In this document: positions 51,280 to 64,000 of the stretch, piece by piece
Layout: each line of letters begins with the position of its first letter
How positions within the stretch are numbered: position 1 is the first letter of the stretch
From: Linyphia triangularis
Lineage: Eukaryota; Arthropoda; Arachnida; Araneae; Linyphiidae
Direction: 5' to 3'
Length of the DNA stretch: 64,000 bases
Assembly: GCA_963978545.1 (NCBI GenBank)
Contig: OZ021723.1
Coordinates: 2,232,001-2,296,000 of the forward strand
Program-made: the position numbers and the translations under genes
The notes under the pieces: generated by a model
The model's database searches: none
The model's input: the letters and a program-made list of their open reading frames with translations, nothing else
Told to the model about the DNA's origin: nothing

Positions 51280-54200
51280 AAGGTATCTCTTTGAAGTCTT
51301 CTACTTTGAAGAAGATAGCAATGAACTCGATTATGGACATATCACATCCTTGTTCCAGAAGTGACGTAACTCAAAATTCTTCATTTTGAATTAACATGTC
51401 TACAGCATCACAGACTACATTGATCTGAAACTTGAAGAATGACGCAAGTCAGTTTCAACTTGAATTCAACTTGCTTACAAGTTTGTGTTGTTCAACCATC
51501 AGTTACAAGACATTCAAGTCGGATTCCGCACAGGCTTGAATTAAAAAATGAAGAACTTTGGGTTAAGTCGCTCTTGAAGCAAGGGTGCGATATGATTGAT
51601 CATCATGGATTATTTGGATCATCGATATTTAATTCTCCAACTATATACTCTTTCAGTTTCGGTATTTTATTGGTTCTTGCGGAAAGGACGTGCACGTTAA
51701 GTGAAAACCATATGAATGAAGTGAATTTCAGGATGGTTGGTAAAATTCTTAATTGAGCATTAACAAATGATCGAGAGTATACAAGATCAAATTTTTTTTT
51801 GTAAAACTTAATAATATTTACAAAAATGAATACTTGATATTTACAAAAATGAAATTTTGATGATTTTTTTTATCATTGTGATATTACCTTTCAATGACTA
51901 AATAATACTTTTTGTTAAAAAATTAGACTGATTTGAAAGATTCCACTTATTACGAATTTTCCATCACTTGAGAATAGTCATAAAGGTAAGCGAGGAATTC
52001 AGACCCTCAAGCTGATAAAGAACATCATATTAAGCATAACAATACAGGGCAAACTAAACATTAATGGCAAGGGAGATCATATCTCCTATTTAAAGGTAAT
52101 TTTTTGAGTTGTGCGATTTTTAAAATAGATGCACATGTACAACTGCACTCTAATGGAACTTCATTCTTATAAAAAGTCCCCACAGTACACTTTGCATTTC
52201 TTTTTGTGACTGCGTTGTTTTACTTATCGTTATGTTACATAAAGATGTCACTTTTATGAGTGTTTGTGCTTCTGAAAACTGAGATTCTTTTAATTTTGAA
52301 CACGATTCTATATATAAAAAAAAAATATTCCGAAGCTTTCCTTTTAAATATTTGATCAGTTTAAGTAGCACTAGATAATTCATTTTATGAAGTATAGTTT
52401 GGACTCGAGACAAGATTTTAAATAATAATAATAATAACATATTTTAGGTCAATGGCCCTTCTACAATATACGCGTAGTCACAGCTCTTTTAAATATTTAT
52501 TCTCGGATAACAGAGGTTAGTCACTGGTGCAACACATAAAACAACACCTGCTATTCTGATATAGCGAAGAAAATAAACCCAGTCCAAGTGAAACAACAGC
52601 TGCTCGCTTGATAATTAAAATAGAAGACAATAGTCTACCATCATCTATCCTCTTTGATCCAAAAAACACGTCAAGTAGTGTGTTTCTGAATTCGAAATTA
52701 CGGAGATAAGCTCATTTATTAAAGGGTCATTTTCTTTATGATTTACTACCAACGAAAATTTTCACTTTTCGAAGAAATTGCGCTCATTGCTAAGTTTTCC
52801 ATGAATATGACGCCTGGCCAAGAGATTGCGATGTTGGTAGATTGGATCGACCGTGTATTACGGGGACTTGTAATGTTTTAAGTGCACGCGATTTACCAGA
52901 GTATTGATTTAAGAATACATCGTGGCTTAATTCTTTTACCGTAACGATTTAGTTGCAGATGGTTTGATCGTTATTGAGCTGGAATAGAAAAGAGTCAAAT
53001 TATTGGAAAATAAAGGTTGTAGCATATGGGGGTTTAACTTGAAAATTTGTTTGTAAAAGTATGTTTAGATTGTTTGTAACTGGATTTTATTTCTTTGTAT
53101 TTAGCAGTTGCGTGTTTGAATGTAAAAATTATATACGGGATTATGAAACACGCTTAATTTTTGGTTTTCGAATATTAATACTAATGGTAGCAACGTTACA
53201 AACTCTGTTTGTTGTTTAGCTCTAGAAGTTTTTTTTTTACGTATATGATTACAAGAAAGTGTTTAAATAGTAAAATTCAATTGCAATGTAATGGAGTTTT
53301 ACCATGTGAATATCAATTTACGGTTTTAGAGCTAGGTTTCACTTCACAGTAAAGCAATTGCAATTCTCTACCTAATTATCTTTAACACAAAAATAATTGT
53401 TTAAGGTTATATTTCCTTACAGAACTACAAATCGTTTTGCAACTTTTTTTTAAATACAGGTGATTTTTTTTAGATAGTTGCGCATGATAGAATTGAGCAA
53501 TTGATCCCGAGATTTGGCTCAAAATGTTTTTACAATACTTATATTTTTTATAACCCATTCCGCGCAGTTACGATACCTATTTAGTAATACAATCCAGCCA
53601 TTATTATCAACTTCCTGTTTGAGCCATTAGTACCTACTTAGGTGTCAGACTCATTGAAATCGAAAAACCGGTAAAAAATTACGGTATTGCTGGTAGTAAA
53701 AATGCGAATAGCTTTCATAAAAATGACAAACGCATAATCTTCCAATAGCTACTGTTAGCAAAAGTGCTTCTGAAACGTCCAATCCCTGTCGTATTGTGCG
53801 ACTCAGGAACTCTTGTTCCACTTTCACGATAATTGCTCTGATCTCTATGCGAAGCCATTTTATCTCATCGCACTTCAGCTTTAGGTGTACCACCCTCACT
53901 GTTCGATAGTCATCATTTTGGCTACTGTCAGGATATTAAAAATGGTTCTTAATTCCTCGGGGAGTTTCAGTCATCAACCTTAGTGCTTTTTTAAGGAGTG
54001 GTGTGGTTGCTAAGGGGGTGTCGATGAACTTTTTTGCTCAACCTGTAGGCTTCCGTAGTTACATGGTGCAGCATGGGGGCGAAAGGATACGAGGAGACGA
54101 TTTTAAAGGAAGTGATAAAAATCAGTGGAGTCGGAAGTGAATTAATGTAGAATAATAAAGAACAAGTGGACAATGCAGACACAGAAATTTGCATTTCAAG

Positions 54201-54990
54201 TCACTTGAAATGAATTAAACGTTTTAAAGAAATGGTAGATAGGAGAAGAAACTATGTTTGTGTTCATATTCAAGATTCTCATTAGCTCAGTAGCTAATTT
54301 TTAAATGTGCTCCATTTAAAAGACAAAATCTGAATGCCTAAATATGACATTCAATTGGTTTGCTAAGAAAAAATAATCTGTCTTAGTGAAACATAATTGG
54401 GCGACATTTAGGCGTATAGTAGAAGTTAATTTTATTCAATACTTTTTTCTTTTTTTTTTATCTGAACAGTATAGCACAAATTTTGTTTTATATTTCATTT
54501 ATTATAATTTTTCGTCGTTGCTTTCAATGAGATATGACGTTTGAAAAAACTGTTGTGGTTCAGATTTTGGCGATCGTAAGTAAATAGTTAATTAAGGAGG
54601 ATCTTGTGATACTTTTCTATAATATTAATAACCTCTAAGGATTTGAAACATTGTATACATTTTGAAATTTCGTAGAGGAACATTGGTATTCAGCTAGTTT
54701 AGAATAAAAAAAAATCTTCAAAGTTATCCACCATTTTTGTATTCAAAGTTATTTTTATTAATTTTGGTGGCCAGTACGTTTCTTATAATTTTTTTTTTGC
54801 TTGGTAATAAATCGACTATAAAAATGAGAAAAATATTTCTTTTCTACTTCACAGAAAAATATTTTAGTAAAGAATTCTAAATAATCCCTATACAAAATAA
54901 ATATTAAATTATGAAAAATGCATTTACTATAGGATAGAATTACACTCCACTGTTAAAATTAATCTTTTTGAAAACAAACAATATCTTCAA
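51280..54990. other. Intergenic or upstream intron, no gene seen
   Basis: Open frames at 51439-51756 (+) and 53651-53899 (-) show no domain, signal peptide or splice support. Otherwise AT-rich unique-looking DNA. Confidence 0.4.
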
Positions 54991-54999
54991 TGCAAACCA

Positions 55000-55215
55000 T
55001 ACATATTTTATTGCTCGTATCATGTCATTATACAAATTACAATTTTAGTATAAAAAGACATGTCCTTATACAATTTTCAATAAAAAATGACTTGCTAAAA
55101 AATCAATTTTTAGTATAAAATGATAAGCACTGCAAATTGTATTAATAACTATACAAATTTTATATTGTAATTATGCAAACTGTATTTTTGGTATAAAATG
55201 ACTTACCGTTCTATA
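55000..55215. repeat. Diverged short tandem repeats
   Basis: Four or five imperfect units with ttttagtataaaatgactt and tatacaaattttatattgta-type segments. Confidence 0.6.
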
Positions 55216-56842
55216 AAAAAGTTTAATATATTAAGAAAGTTAAAAATTATGGTTTATAAAAATGAAAGGTTTAATGTTTAAAAATTAAATCTGATGCATC
55301 CAATTGAAATGATGTCATAAAAGTTGTACTTTTGTTTAAAATAGTTTTACTGCTGAAATTCAATGATTATTGCAACTTACAAAACAATATTTTAAAAATG
55401 GTACCCGCAGAACTCCTGTGAATTGTTTCTTTTTGATTAGAATGTTTAGGATTATTGATCAGTTTTATTTCTAACCAATCAACTAAAACCATTAACGGCC
55501 ATGGAACTAACCGCTACAAGAAAAATCGAGAAAAGTGGTTTGAAAATATCCAATTTAATCTAAAACAGAAGGTGATTATATTTACAAACACTATTTGAGC
55601 GAATAGTTAGTAGGTTACTTTATTCAGGAAATTAAAGTTGGAGCCCAAATAGAATTCTCTAAAAAGTATTTCCAATCAATAGGAAGGAGCAATAGGGTCA
55701 CTCCCCAAAAGCTGGACAACTGTTCAATACCCATTGTTTTAGAAGAGATTCTGGATTGCCGTGACTAGACGTTTCTCATTTGTTCGACTATGTATGTACA
55801 AATAGATTTCTTTGAAATGTACACGAAATAGAACGTGAGCATGGGTTATTAACCTACATTTTTTTACATAGAAAGGGGAGACATAGGTATGGTAAACAAC
55901 TTAAGTGTGTATTTGTTATTTGGAGTGCGTATGATTTTGACAATTTGAGATAGAAGTCAATACAAATATAGATGTATAATTTTGGTTAAAAAAAAAAAAA
56001 AAGATACATACATGACAGTTTTTCCGGATTAAAAATCTGCATACGTTGTCACGTGTTTCTCGATTTTAAGATACTGATTTTTTAAAACCTGTTTCACAAA
56101 ATGGCGCAAAAATTCGAAACTACGTTACTTTGTAATACTCGCTTAACAGCAAAGTTACGTTGCTCAAATTCCTAAAAACACCACTGTACTATAAGATGAT
56201 TCCACTATAAAATTGCGGTACTTAGTTTCAATACAACTACCCCCATAATAAAGCCATCATTAATTATGATCCTACTGTGGAGCAAAAGTTCAATTCATCT
56301 CGATCCATATGGTGAATCGTCATGAGCTCTCAGAATTTAAATTCACCCAACAACGAATGCAACATTTCATGATTGTATTTGTGTTTTATTAATTTATATT
56401 TTTCTTAAGACATAGACCATGCAAGTTTGTAATCGGTGTATTTTTGTCTTTAAAATGCACCTGTTTTTAAACATTTAATTTATTGTTAGAGCTTGACAAA
56501 CATGCCATATCCTCTTCTATTCCATGTACTCTACTTTAGTACGAGCATCTGCTTAGCCTGCTCGCCTCCCCCCTACTTGTTCTTTGCTCTGGCAAGTGCT
56601 CTGCGCATTATTCTTTTTTTATTTTCTTATTTTCCTCTGGGAACTACCTGAGATGAAGTAGTAATGGCCAACCACTTAGGCAAGCTCTACAGAATTTATT
56701 TATGATCGAAGATCAATGTAACTTCGACTTACTCCTCACGAAAGTAATATGAGTTAATATTCTAAAATATATCGGCAGTTGGTTGTGACCTTTTAATGCA
56801 TAGTTTCATCTTGTTGCATAAAACGTTAATTTAGGTCTTTAG

Positions 56843-56845
<3 letters not shown>

Positions 56846-56881
<36 letters not shown>

Positions 56882-56907
56882 TAATAAAAAAAAAAAAAAA
56901 AAAAAAA
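56846..56907. repeat. (AAT)n followed by an A-run
   Basis: ATA/AAT trinucleotides pass into about 24 A. Confidence 0.9.
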
Positions 56908-57197
56908 ACCCGGGTTGAATTGAACTATTTTGCAAGAAAAAGATCGTAACCATTTATTGATAAAGTACGGGAAGTATGACTTTTAAATATTATATAGAGG
57001 ATATTTTTGAGAAGAACAATTAATTTAGTTTTCAGAGTGACATAACAGTAATTTAGAAATCGAAATGAATGCAATTTGTAAATATTCTCATCAAGGAAGA
57101 AATTTGAAGAAAAAAAAAAGAAAAATATTTACATTTCCAATAGTTTAAGTTAGCAATTTGCGAGTTGAATCACGCTAAGTTTACTCTCACAAATATA

Positions 57198-58184
57198 AGT
57201 CGTCCATTTCCAAAAGTGCCTAGTTGCCTAGGGGACAACTTTTCAGGAAACGAGAAAAACCTGTATTTTATTAAACTCAAGAGTTAATTTATGTCTGTTA
57301 TGTTTATAAAATCTGTAAATAAATTAGAAACACAATTTACAAGGTCTTATGTCGGTATTATTTTATATAAAGAAGTAATAAGCTGTTTTAATATGCAACT
57401 AGGCAGTTTTGGAAAAGTTTTTTTCTAGTTAGCTAGTTTTGGAATTGGACCTTTTGCAATTAGCTAGTTTTAGCACTGTAAATGCAACTGGTCAGTTTTG
57501 GAAATCAAAAACAGCAATGAGACTGAATGCGATGTTAAAATATTTAAAATAAACTACTTTCATTTCCACTTACACTTTTCACAACAACTTCAACTCGAAT
57601 TTCTTCTTCAACATTTGCAATATTAAAACTAACTTTTTTTTTCACAAGATCGCAAGAAAAGATAACATAACACGAGACATAACCTCATAGAAATCATTCA
57701 ACTTTCAATCAATACAGCTGAACAAAAATAACCGATTCCCTAAAAGTAGCAGGTAAACCAACTGTAATTATTAATAAAAAGTGTTGAAATATAGGTCTGC
57801 ACTATGAAATGTCCCCTAGTTTTTCAGAATAAACAATTTTGTGGAAGCTTACAGCTACTAGGTAGGGCACTTTTTTATTGCAACTAGCAAGTTTTGGAAA
57901 TGACTTCATGAAAGCAGTCATCTTAGGTGAAGCAAGTAGGTAGTTTTGGAACAGTATCTGAGTTGGCAACAAGACAGTTTTGAAAATGGAATGAAATGCA
58001 ACTATAGGCCCAGTTTGAATTTGTACTCGATTTTCAGTCTTTTTTTTTTATTAAATAGGATTTTCGAAATTTTTGCCACTGTAAATCTATTTTAAAATGT
58101 GTATTTCAGTTGTACCAACAACATGCAATTAAAATCTCGACTTTTCAAATTTTGTCAATTAGGCACTTTTGGAAACGGACGACT
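57198..58184. mobile_element. 987-bp inverted-repeat element with internal motif array
   Basis: Ends AGTCGTCCATTTCCAAAAGT and ACTTTTGGAAACGGACGACT are inverted repeats of about 25 bp with one mismatch. Inside, about nine copies of a gcaactaggcagttttggaa motif lie in one orientation near 57395, 57430, 57457, 57483, 57879, 57933, 57967 and at the right end, with the left end holding the inverse. No transposase frame. Confidence 0.75.
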
Positions 58185-58769
58185 CGTATAACAGATGATG
58201 CTAGTATAAGTAAATAGTTTTGAGTCGCTAATCTTAAAAGGGTTAAGAAATCAAATGAATGAAAATGCATTTCCTACATAAGACCATGTGTATTGAATTA
58301 TGCATTTTCAATTCCAATATGAGTTTCGTCTCTCTATTTTATTTAACAACCTTTTAAAGATGTAATTTTGACAATGCCGTTTTTTTGCACAGCAGTTATT
58401 AGGTATCTATATCAACCAACACATTTAGTTTCAAATTAATAAATACGTTTTAAGGGACCAATACATTAAGTTCAGCCAATACATACAATGGATACATTTA
58501 GTTTTTCCACTAATTATTGAAAAGTGAAAAAACTATTATTATAACTGCAGTGATTAGCAAACCATCAATTATTAGCTATATAAGATTTTACTTTTAATTT
58601 TGATTTTCTCTGAACGCGATATTTCAAACTTCAATGTACTTTTTCCAACAAACTAAGAGTGATATACCATTACTTTTTTTTTAATTGTAGTACATAAACG
58701 GCAAATTTAACTGAAGTCAAAACATTTCCTGTTATTTTCATAATTATTTTTTAAACTACCTTTTTCTCA

Positions 58770-58965
<196 letters not shown>

Positions 58966-59629
58966 AAACCAAAAACTAATTAAAAGAATGGAAGATTGAT
59001 TGAAAAGTAACAAAAAAGATTATGATGGTATTTTTTACCAAACTTAAAACCTCAGTACCTAATATAAAATCTATTTAACCTGTATAAAAAATTTCAAATT
59101 CATTTCTTAAGATCTTTCCAAGAAAAAGTACATTAAAAATAAGCAATTTAACATTATAGGTATAGAGGATACCGAATCCCTTCGAGAAAAACAGTTTGAT
59201 AAAATTCTCCATATTTTTGTTTCCCAAACCTAATAATTGAAGGTGTAAAATATCGTGGCCGAGAAGGAAAAGGTACTAACCCCACTTTTGGTTTAATATC
59301 ACACTTAGTATTAAATCAAAGTGAAGTTGGCCCCTTTTCACTCTAAAGTACGATATTAATAATATCGTGATTTAGAGTAAAAAAGGAGTCTATGAGTCTA
59401 TATTTACGCACGGTATATCTTGAAATAGGAAGAGAATAGCTCATCGATAAGTAAAAACTGCAACTTAAATATCGGAATAAATATTGAATTTGAACTTTAC
59501 AAAGTTTTTTTTTTTTTTTTTTTTTTTTGGTTTCCATGAAAGTATTTACAAAATTGAAATTAACTCATTTTTGCACCAAGCTAATGCTACAATAAAGTAA
59601 TTTAATAAATCGTTCTTTCCATACACTGA

Positions 59630-60060
59630 AGAGAAGCCCTTTTGTACATTTCAGACACAAGCCGAAGATTGTATAAGAATCCGGGAAAGTCGAATCTTAA
59701 CTCTCACTGTTGCCATCCCAACTGAAGCACTAAAGAAAAGATGTCACTCTGACAATGGCATTGGAGACACAGCATTTACAGGGCGGGGAAGCAAGGTTAA
59801 AGATATTACCGCCTAAATTCGCAGGAAAGAAATGAAATTACCATAGCGACCTAGGGGCGGTCAACTTTTTACTTTTTTATTCATACTTTCCGCGTTTGAC
59901 GGGAGGAATTTATCGGGGGAATATGTAACTCGGAACTTTCCGTGATGGAACTCGGAAGACACGCGGAAATGCACTGAAATGTTATGATATTTCTTGGTAT
60001 TTTGTTGCAGGCAGCGGTGATAACTCGATTTAAAGGGAAGGTGAACGATCAAAAGGAAGC
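59630..60060. other. GC- and CpG-richer island of unknown role
   Basis: Clearly richer in G+C and CpG than its surroundings (gtttgacgggaggaatttat, gaagacacgcggaaatgcac). On the plus strand, gtacatttcag at 59642-59652 is followed by a 54-codon open stretch, TQAEDCIRIRESRILTLTVA..., that ends in TAA at 59815-59817. It could be a terminal exon of a plus-strand gene, a promoter or UTR exon of the minus-strand receptor gene, or repeat-derived. Confidence 0.35.
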
Positions 60061-60463
60061 GAGGTTTTTAATAATTCGCATCTTTTTAAAAGGCATGACT
60101 CACGCTCTACCATATTAAGCGTTTATTCTCTACCGTATTAGTGATACTAATTCCCTACTACTATTTATTAGTGATATTAATTATATTTAAAATATACCAT
60201 ATTAATAATGGATATACTCTTCCGCGTTGATAATATTTATCCTCCACAGTATTACTAATACTAATGCTCTACCATATTAGTAATAATATATATAATAATT
60301 ATAATGTAAATTAAAAAGTGGATTTATATTATATAATGTATATATCTATAGATAATAATAGTAATATAAAATTTACCATTTTGCCGTGATGCACCAAAAA
60401 TGTCTGCATTCGGTAATAAAAATGAGAAATAAACTGCATTCAAGTAGCTAATTCTTAACTACG

Positions 60464-60600
60464 TGGGGTACAGATCTTTTGAGATAGAATAGAAAAATCA
60501 CAAGTCGGGTGGCGTTAGTGACATGTAAAGGAATTCTTTTAAGGGCACAGTTTCCGCGAAAACACCATATACTGTTGATTGAGATTTGCCACTGCCGAAT
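60464..60600. repeat. Third fragment of the 44.9-kb repeat family
   Basis: cgtggggtacagatcttttg, gaaaacaccatatactgttg and attgagatttgccactgcc match 44885-45030 in order. It lies directly 5' of the decayed open frame at 60722. Confidence 0.6.
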
Positions 60601-60721
60601 TCAGGGTAGAAGATTAGAAGAACCGAAAAACCATTCTCAACCCTCCCCACCACTAACCGTCCCGACAGAATATCAACCACTCAGTGTAGTTACTTAATAT
60701 TGGAATACATGCGTTGTAATG

Positions 60722-61255
60722 ATGGCTGCTTCATCATATCCAATATTAAGGGAATTTGCAAAGATCTTCCTAGATACTAATACCAGTGTTTCAAGCATTA
60801 CCGAAGCAGTATCAAGCATTCTTGTTGCTCTCTTTGGTGGTCACAGGGCAACAACTTGAAATACTTTGCGTTATAAGCAATTTTCCAAATCAACAATTGG
60901 GAGCAAGTTAAATCTGTCAAAGCTACCTTCGACCCAAGAAGCTGCTACGCACCATGTCTTTCGCACATACCGTTAAGTAAAGACATGGATGGGCCAATTG
61001 AAAAATCCTCTGGTCTGTGGGTGGCAGAAGGACAGTAAATGACTTCTTCCTATTACAACCACCAGGGATTCAGCTCCTCAATCAATTCTGACCTACATTT
61101 TCTTCCAGCGCAGCATAGGATTCACTAAGGCTTGCGGTTGTAGAAAGGCCGGTCTCAAGTGCTCCATAATGTGTAAAAACTGTCATGGACAAACCTGTGA
61201 CAATATAGCGGACATGTCTGAAATTGATGACAACGATGAAGACGACCCAACATAA
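60722..61255 (+). pseudogene. Decayed open frame with Cys-rich C-terminus (arthropod repeat-family protein)
   Basis: One reading frame runs from ATG 60722 to TAA 61253 with three internal stops: TGA 60857, TAA 60974 and TGA 61040. Readable blocks are MAASSYPILREFAKIFLD, VALFGGHRATT, NTLRYKQFSKS, LPSTQEAATHHVFRTYR, TWMGQLKNPLVCGW, LLPITTTRDSAPQSIL, then ACGCRKAGLKCSIMCKNCHG and an acidic end DDNDEDDPT. From memory, this order (LYGG-like, LPPT..AA..HS.R.YLQV, NP..WGW, then CxCRKxGLxCSxxCxxCxG) recurs in uncharacterised multicopy proteins of arthropods; function unknown, possibly transposon-linked. No frameshift is needed, so it was lost by substitutions. Confidence 0.65.
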
Positions 61256-61499
61256 CTCTTAATTCAAGAAGTAGCGGAGGAACTAGCCGAGCCTTCGTGG
61301 CTATACGAAACTAAATTTAAGAATTTATAAGTTTTCTAAATTGTAAGTTTTATTGATATTACTATTATTATATATAGATATATACATTTTAATAATATTT
61401 ATATTTTTTGATTTATGATACTATTATTTTAATACCTATATTGTTTTATTTTTTATCAAACTTGTCAGGCTTTGCAGTAAGAAACTGTTTTTAATATTA

Positions 61500-62850
61500 G
61501 ATCTTTTCCAAGTAGCTCTTTTGTTAATAGTCCTATAAAATAACTTTGCATATAAAACGTAGCAAATTTAGGGTTCTACAATTTTTATGATATACTTTTA
61601 TGGATATCATCTAAAAACTCGACAAGAATCTTAAAATGGCATTTTTACGAAAGAGTTTTTGCTTTGATGCTTTTCATACAATTTGTTTTTCATACAATAG
61701 TTCTGCAAAACAAATTTTGCACATACATTAGTGGTAGAAAATTTAATACTCTACAACCTAAAATATAATTTTTTCCCCCTATAAGATGCAGTGGAAAAAT
61801 GATATGATCGGTATACTGAAAAAAATTCAAAATTTCAGAATTCAGCGCAACATAGGATTCACTAAGGCTTGCGGTTGTAGAAAGGCATTTTGGTTTAAAG
61901 GTTTTGGTGCACCATGGCGAAAATGGTAAATTGATATTACCGTTATTGTATATAGATATATACATTATTTAATAGATTTCCACTTTTTAATTTACATTAT
62001 AATTAGTATTATGTATACATTGTTTTATTTTTTTATTAAAATTGTCAGACTATGCAGTAAGAAGCTATTTTAAACCCCTACCTATACATAAAATATTGTA
62101 GGTTATCCTCTCGTAAACCTTCAAAGAAGAGTAGCTCCTTAGTAATTAGTCCTAGATAGTAACTTTTTGTATAAAAATTATAGAAAATTTATAGATCTAC
62201 AACTTTTGTATAATATATTTTTCCTTGCAACTTATTGTTATGAAGATATAATTGAAAAACTCGGCAAAAACTTAAAAAAGCAGCATTTTTAAGAAAATTG
62301 TGTTTACTTTGATGCTACGTAACTCTTTACATAATAGCCTTACAAAAGCAAATTGTTCACAAAAGTTGTAGAAAATTTAATATTCTACAACTTTTAAACT
62401 TAATGTTTGTTTTTAAAATGCATTGCAAAAGAGTTATGATCTATAAGCTGAAAAAAGTATTTTTTTGTGGCGCACCACGGAAAATACACAAAGCAGAGTA
62501 ACTCCTTTGTTATTAGTCCTAGAAAATAAGTCAATATATAAAACTTGTAGGAAATTGATTGTTCTACAACTTTTATTCACAAACTTTTTCTCTAAGACGT
62601 ACCATTATGGAGATATAATCCAAAAACTTGACACAAAACTTAAAAAAGTAGCATTTTTACGAAAAAGTTTTGACTTTGATGCGACATAACTATTTACATA
62701 ATAGGTCTACAAAAAAACTTAGTATACAAAAGTTGTAGACAGTTTAATATTCTACAACTTTTGAAGATAATGTTTGTTTCTAAGATGCATTGGAAAAGAG
62801 TTATGACGTATAAACTGAAAAACGGCTCAGTTTTTGGTGCACCACGGAGA
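61500..62850. repeat. Three diverged tandem copies of a ~350-bp unit
   Basis: Anchors agtagctcttttgttaatag (61511), agtagctccttagtaattag (62130) and agtaactcctttgttattag (62498) are each followed by aaaactcgacaaaaact-like sequence, ttttacgaaaaagttttgac and an ataaactgaaaaa end with ttggtgcaccacgg. A 43-bp piece of the Cys-rich pseudogene (61107-61149) is repeated at 61844-61886. Confidence 0.75.
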
Positions 62851-64000
62851 ACGCACAAGGGTTAGGAGGTCGAAAACTTGGTTTTTAAACCACGGGACCG
62901 ACCTTTAAAACAAATTAAAAAATCAGAACTACATAACCTTTTGCAAGGTAAGACCCTTTTTTCAGTCTCTATTCCCCGGACTAATATTGCAATAGAATTT
63001 CGATAGTTTTCTGTTAATTGAGGCATAATTCTACAAATACCAACTATATGAATGAGAATAGCAACATATAGTAATTCGCAAATGCTTCACCATAAACAAA
63101 GATGATTTCTTTTAGAGTCTAGAAGCTTCTCGTAACATAAACTTAATACATTTACAACGTTCTAAAGCATAATGATTTAAGGGAAATGGTTAAAATTCTA
63201 CTTATCAGTTTGAAATTTATAAATATTGAAAACATTTATACTTATAGGGTATGGTAGTACGATTACATCAGTAATTATTTACTAGCTACGAAACCTAATT
63301 AAAAGATTTTACAAAATGAAATTAATTGAAATTCAAATAGTTATACATTTAAAAAATGTAATTTCATCCTATTAATACTCGAATCTGATTTCTATTTTCA
63401 CTATTGACACAAATTTTACATTTGTTTTAAATTTAAAAACTAATGCAAAAAGTGTTTAAAACTAATTTAATCGTATAGTTTTATAGTTTTTTTTTCTGCT
63501 TTTATGTTAATGATATTTGTATTCATTAAACATTGTATATTTATATTGTACTATTTTTAATCGCTTTCAAAATAAATATTTGTTTTTCTAATAACATTGT
63601 TTAATTGATATAACAATCATCAAGAGGATTAAAATTTAATTTATATTTTGTTTCATACATTTTTAAAAACTGGATTAATACTTTCTTTTTAATTCGTTTT
63701 TATAATATGTTTTTAATAAAAACCTATGACGGAGTAGCCTTTAGAGTAAGAGTTACTCAGTTAACTCATTATGATTAACTCTTTTCGCATTTTAAAGTAC
63801 TAATACAAGAATAATATTTTTATAGATTTATAAGTTTTTCAATCTTTCGTTTATTTAATTTTAAATATAGAATCCTTAAAATTTTGAACCAGCATAAACT
63901 AAAGATTCTTATTTTAGAAAGTACAATAATAATTTATTATTAAATGTTACATAGAAAAACAAATTTATGCAAGAAATATGGGAGGGAAATATTTAAAAAA
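62851..64000. other. AT-rich end of window, no gene seen
   Basis: No open frame, repeat border or RNA gene recognised. Confidence 0.4.

Noticed and set aside
51439..51756. 105-codon plus-strand frame MTQVSFNLNSTC...
   Set aside because: No recognisable domain or flanking splice sites; composition like the surrounding DNA.
53651..53899. 82-codon minus-strand frame MRVVHLKLKCDE...
   Set aside because: Protein-like composition but no family match I can name and no exon context.

Overview
This window is AT-rich eukaryotic nuclear DNA from an invertebrate animal. Protein-coding exons are small and separated by introns of 0.1-4.5 kb with GT/AG borders. There are many homopolymer A/T runs, a long (AAAT)n array, and remnants of several DNA transposon families. 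I see no bacterial operons, CRISPR or tRNA. The transposon types and a decayed Cys-rich open frame near 61 kb fit an arthropod, but the species cannot be fixed from the sequence.

The main feature is one large gene on the minus strand, whose 27 coding exons run from about 49.8 kb down to 9.76 kb. I joined the exons by hand. Every splice phase matches, and the total of 4,377 nt gives exactly 1,458 codons plus a stop. The product is a single-pass cell-surface protein with these parts in order: signal peptide; Cys-rich CGxCxGG-type region; IPT/Ig-like region; REJ (receptor for egg jelly) region; GAIN-like region with a GPS motif ending in HLT; one transmembrane helix; a 36-residue basic tail. The ectodomain resembles polycystin-1/REJ proteins, but no PLAT domain or channel follows. 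I recognise no gene name.

Inside intron 5, on the same strand, sits a complete uninterrupted reading frame for CMC1, a twin CX9C mitochondrial cytochrome c oxidase assembly factor.

The flanks (1-9.5 kb and 50-64 kb) and the introns hold repeats. These include a hAT-type MITE with an 8-bp target duplication, three TTAA-bordered elements, and a four-copy family with CAGGGTGG-type ends and 5-6 bp target duplications. There are also Tc1/mariner-like fragments, a pogo-like MITE, a probable solo LTR, a fold-back element, and a 987-bp inverted-repeat element with about nine internal motif copies. Several tandem duplications occur, one of which copied the 3' end of exon 6 together with its splice donor. 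At 60.7-61.3 kb a decayed open frame with a conserved Cys-rich C-terminus lies next to a three-copy tandem array of about 350 bp.

The promoter and 5' non-coding exon(s) of the main gene are not resolved. A splice acceptor at 49,934/49,935 points to a further upstream exon.
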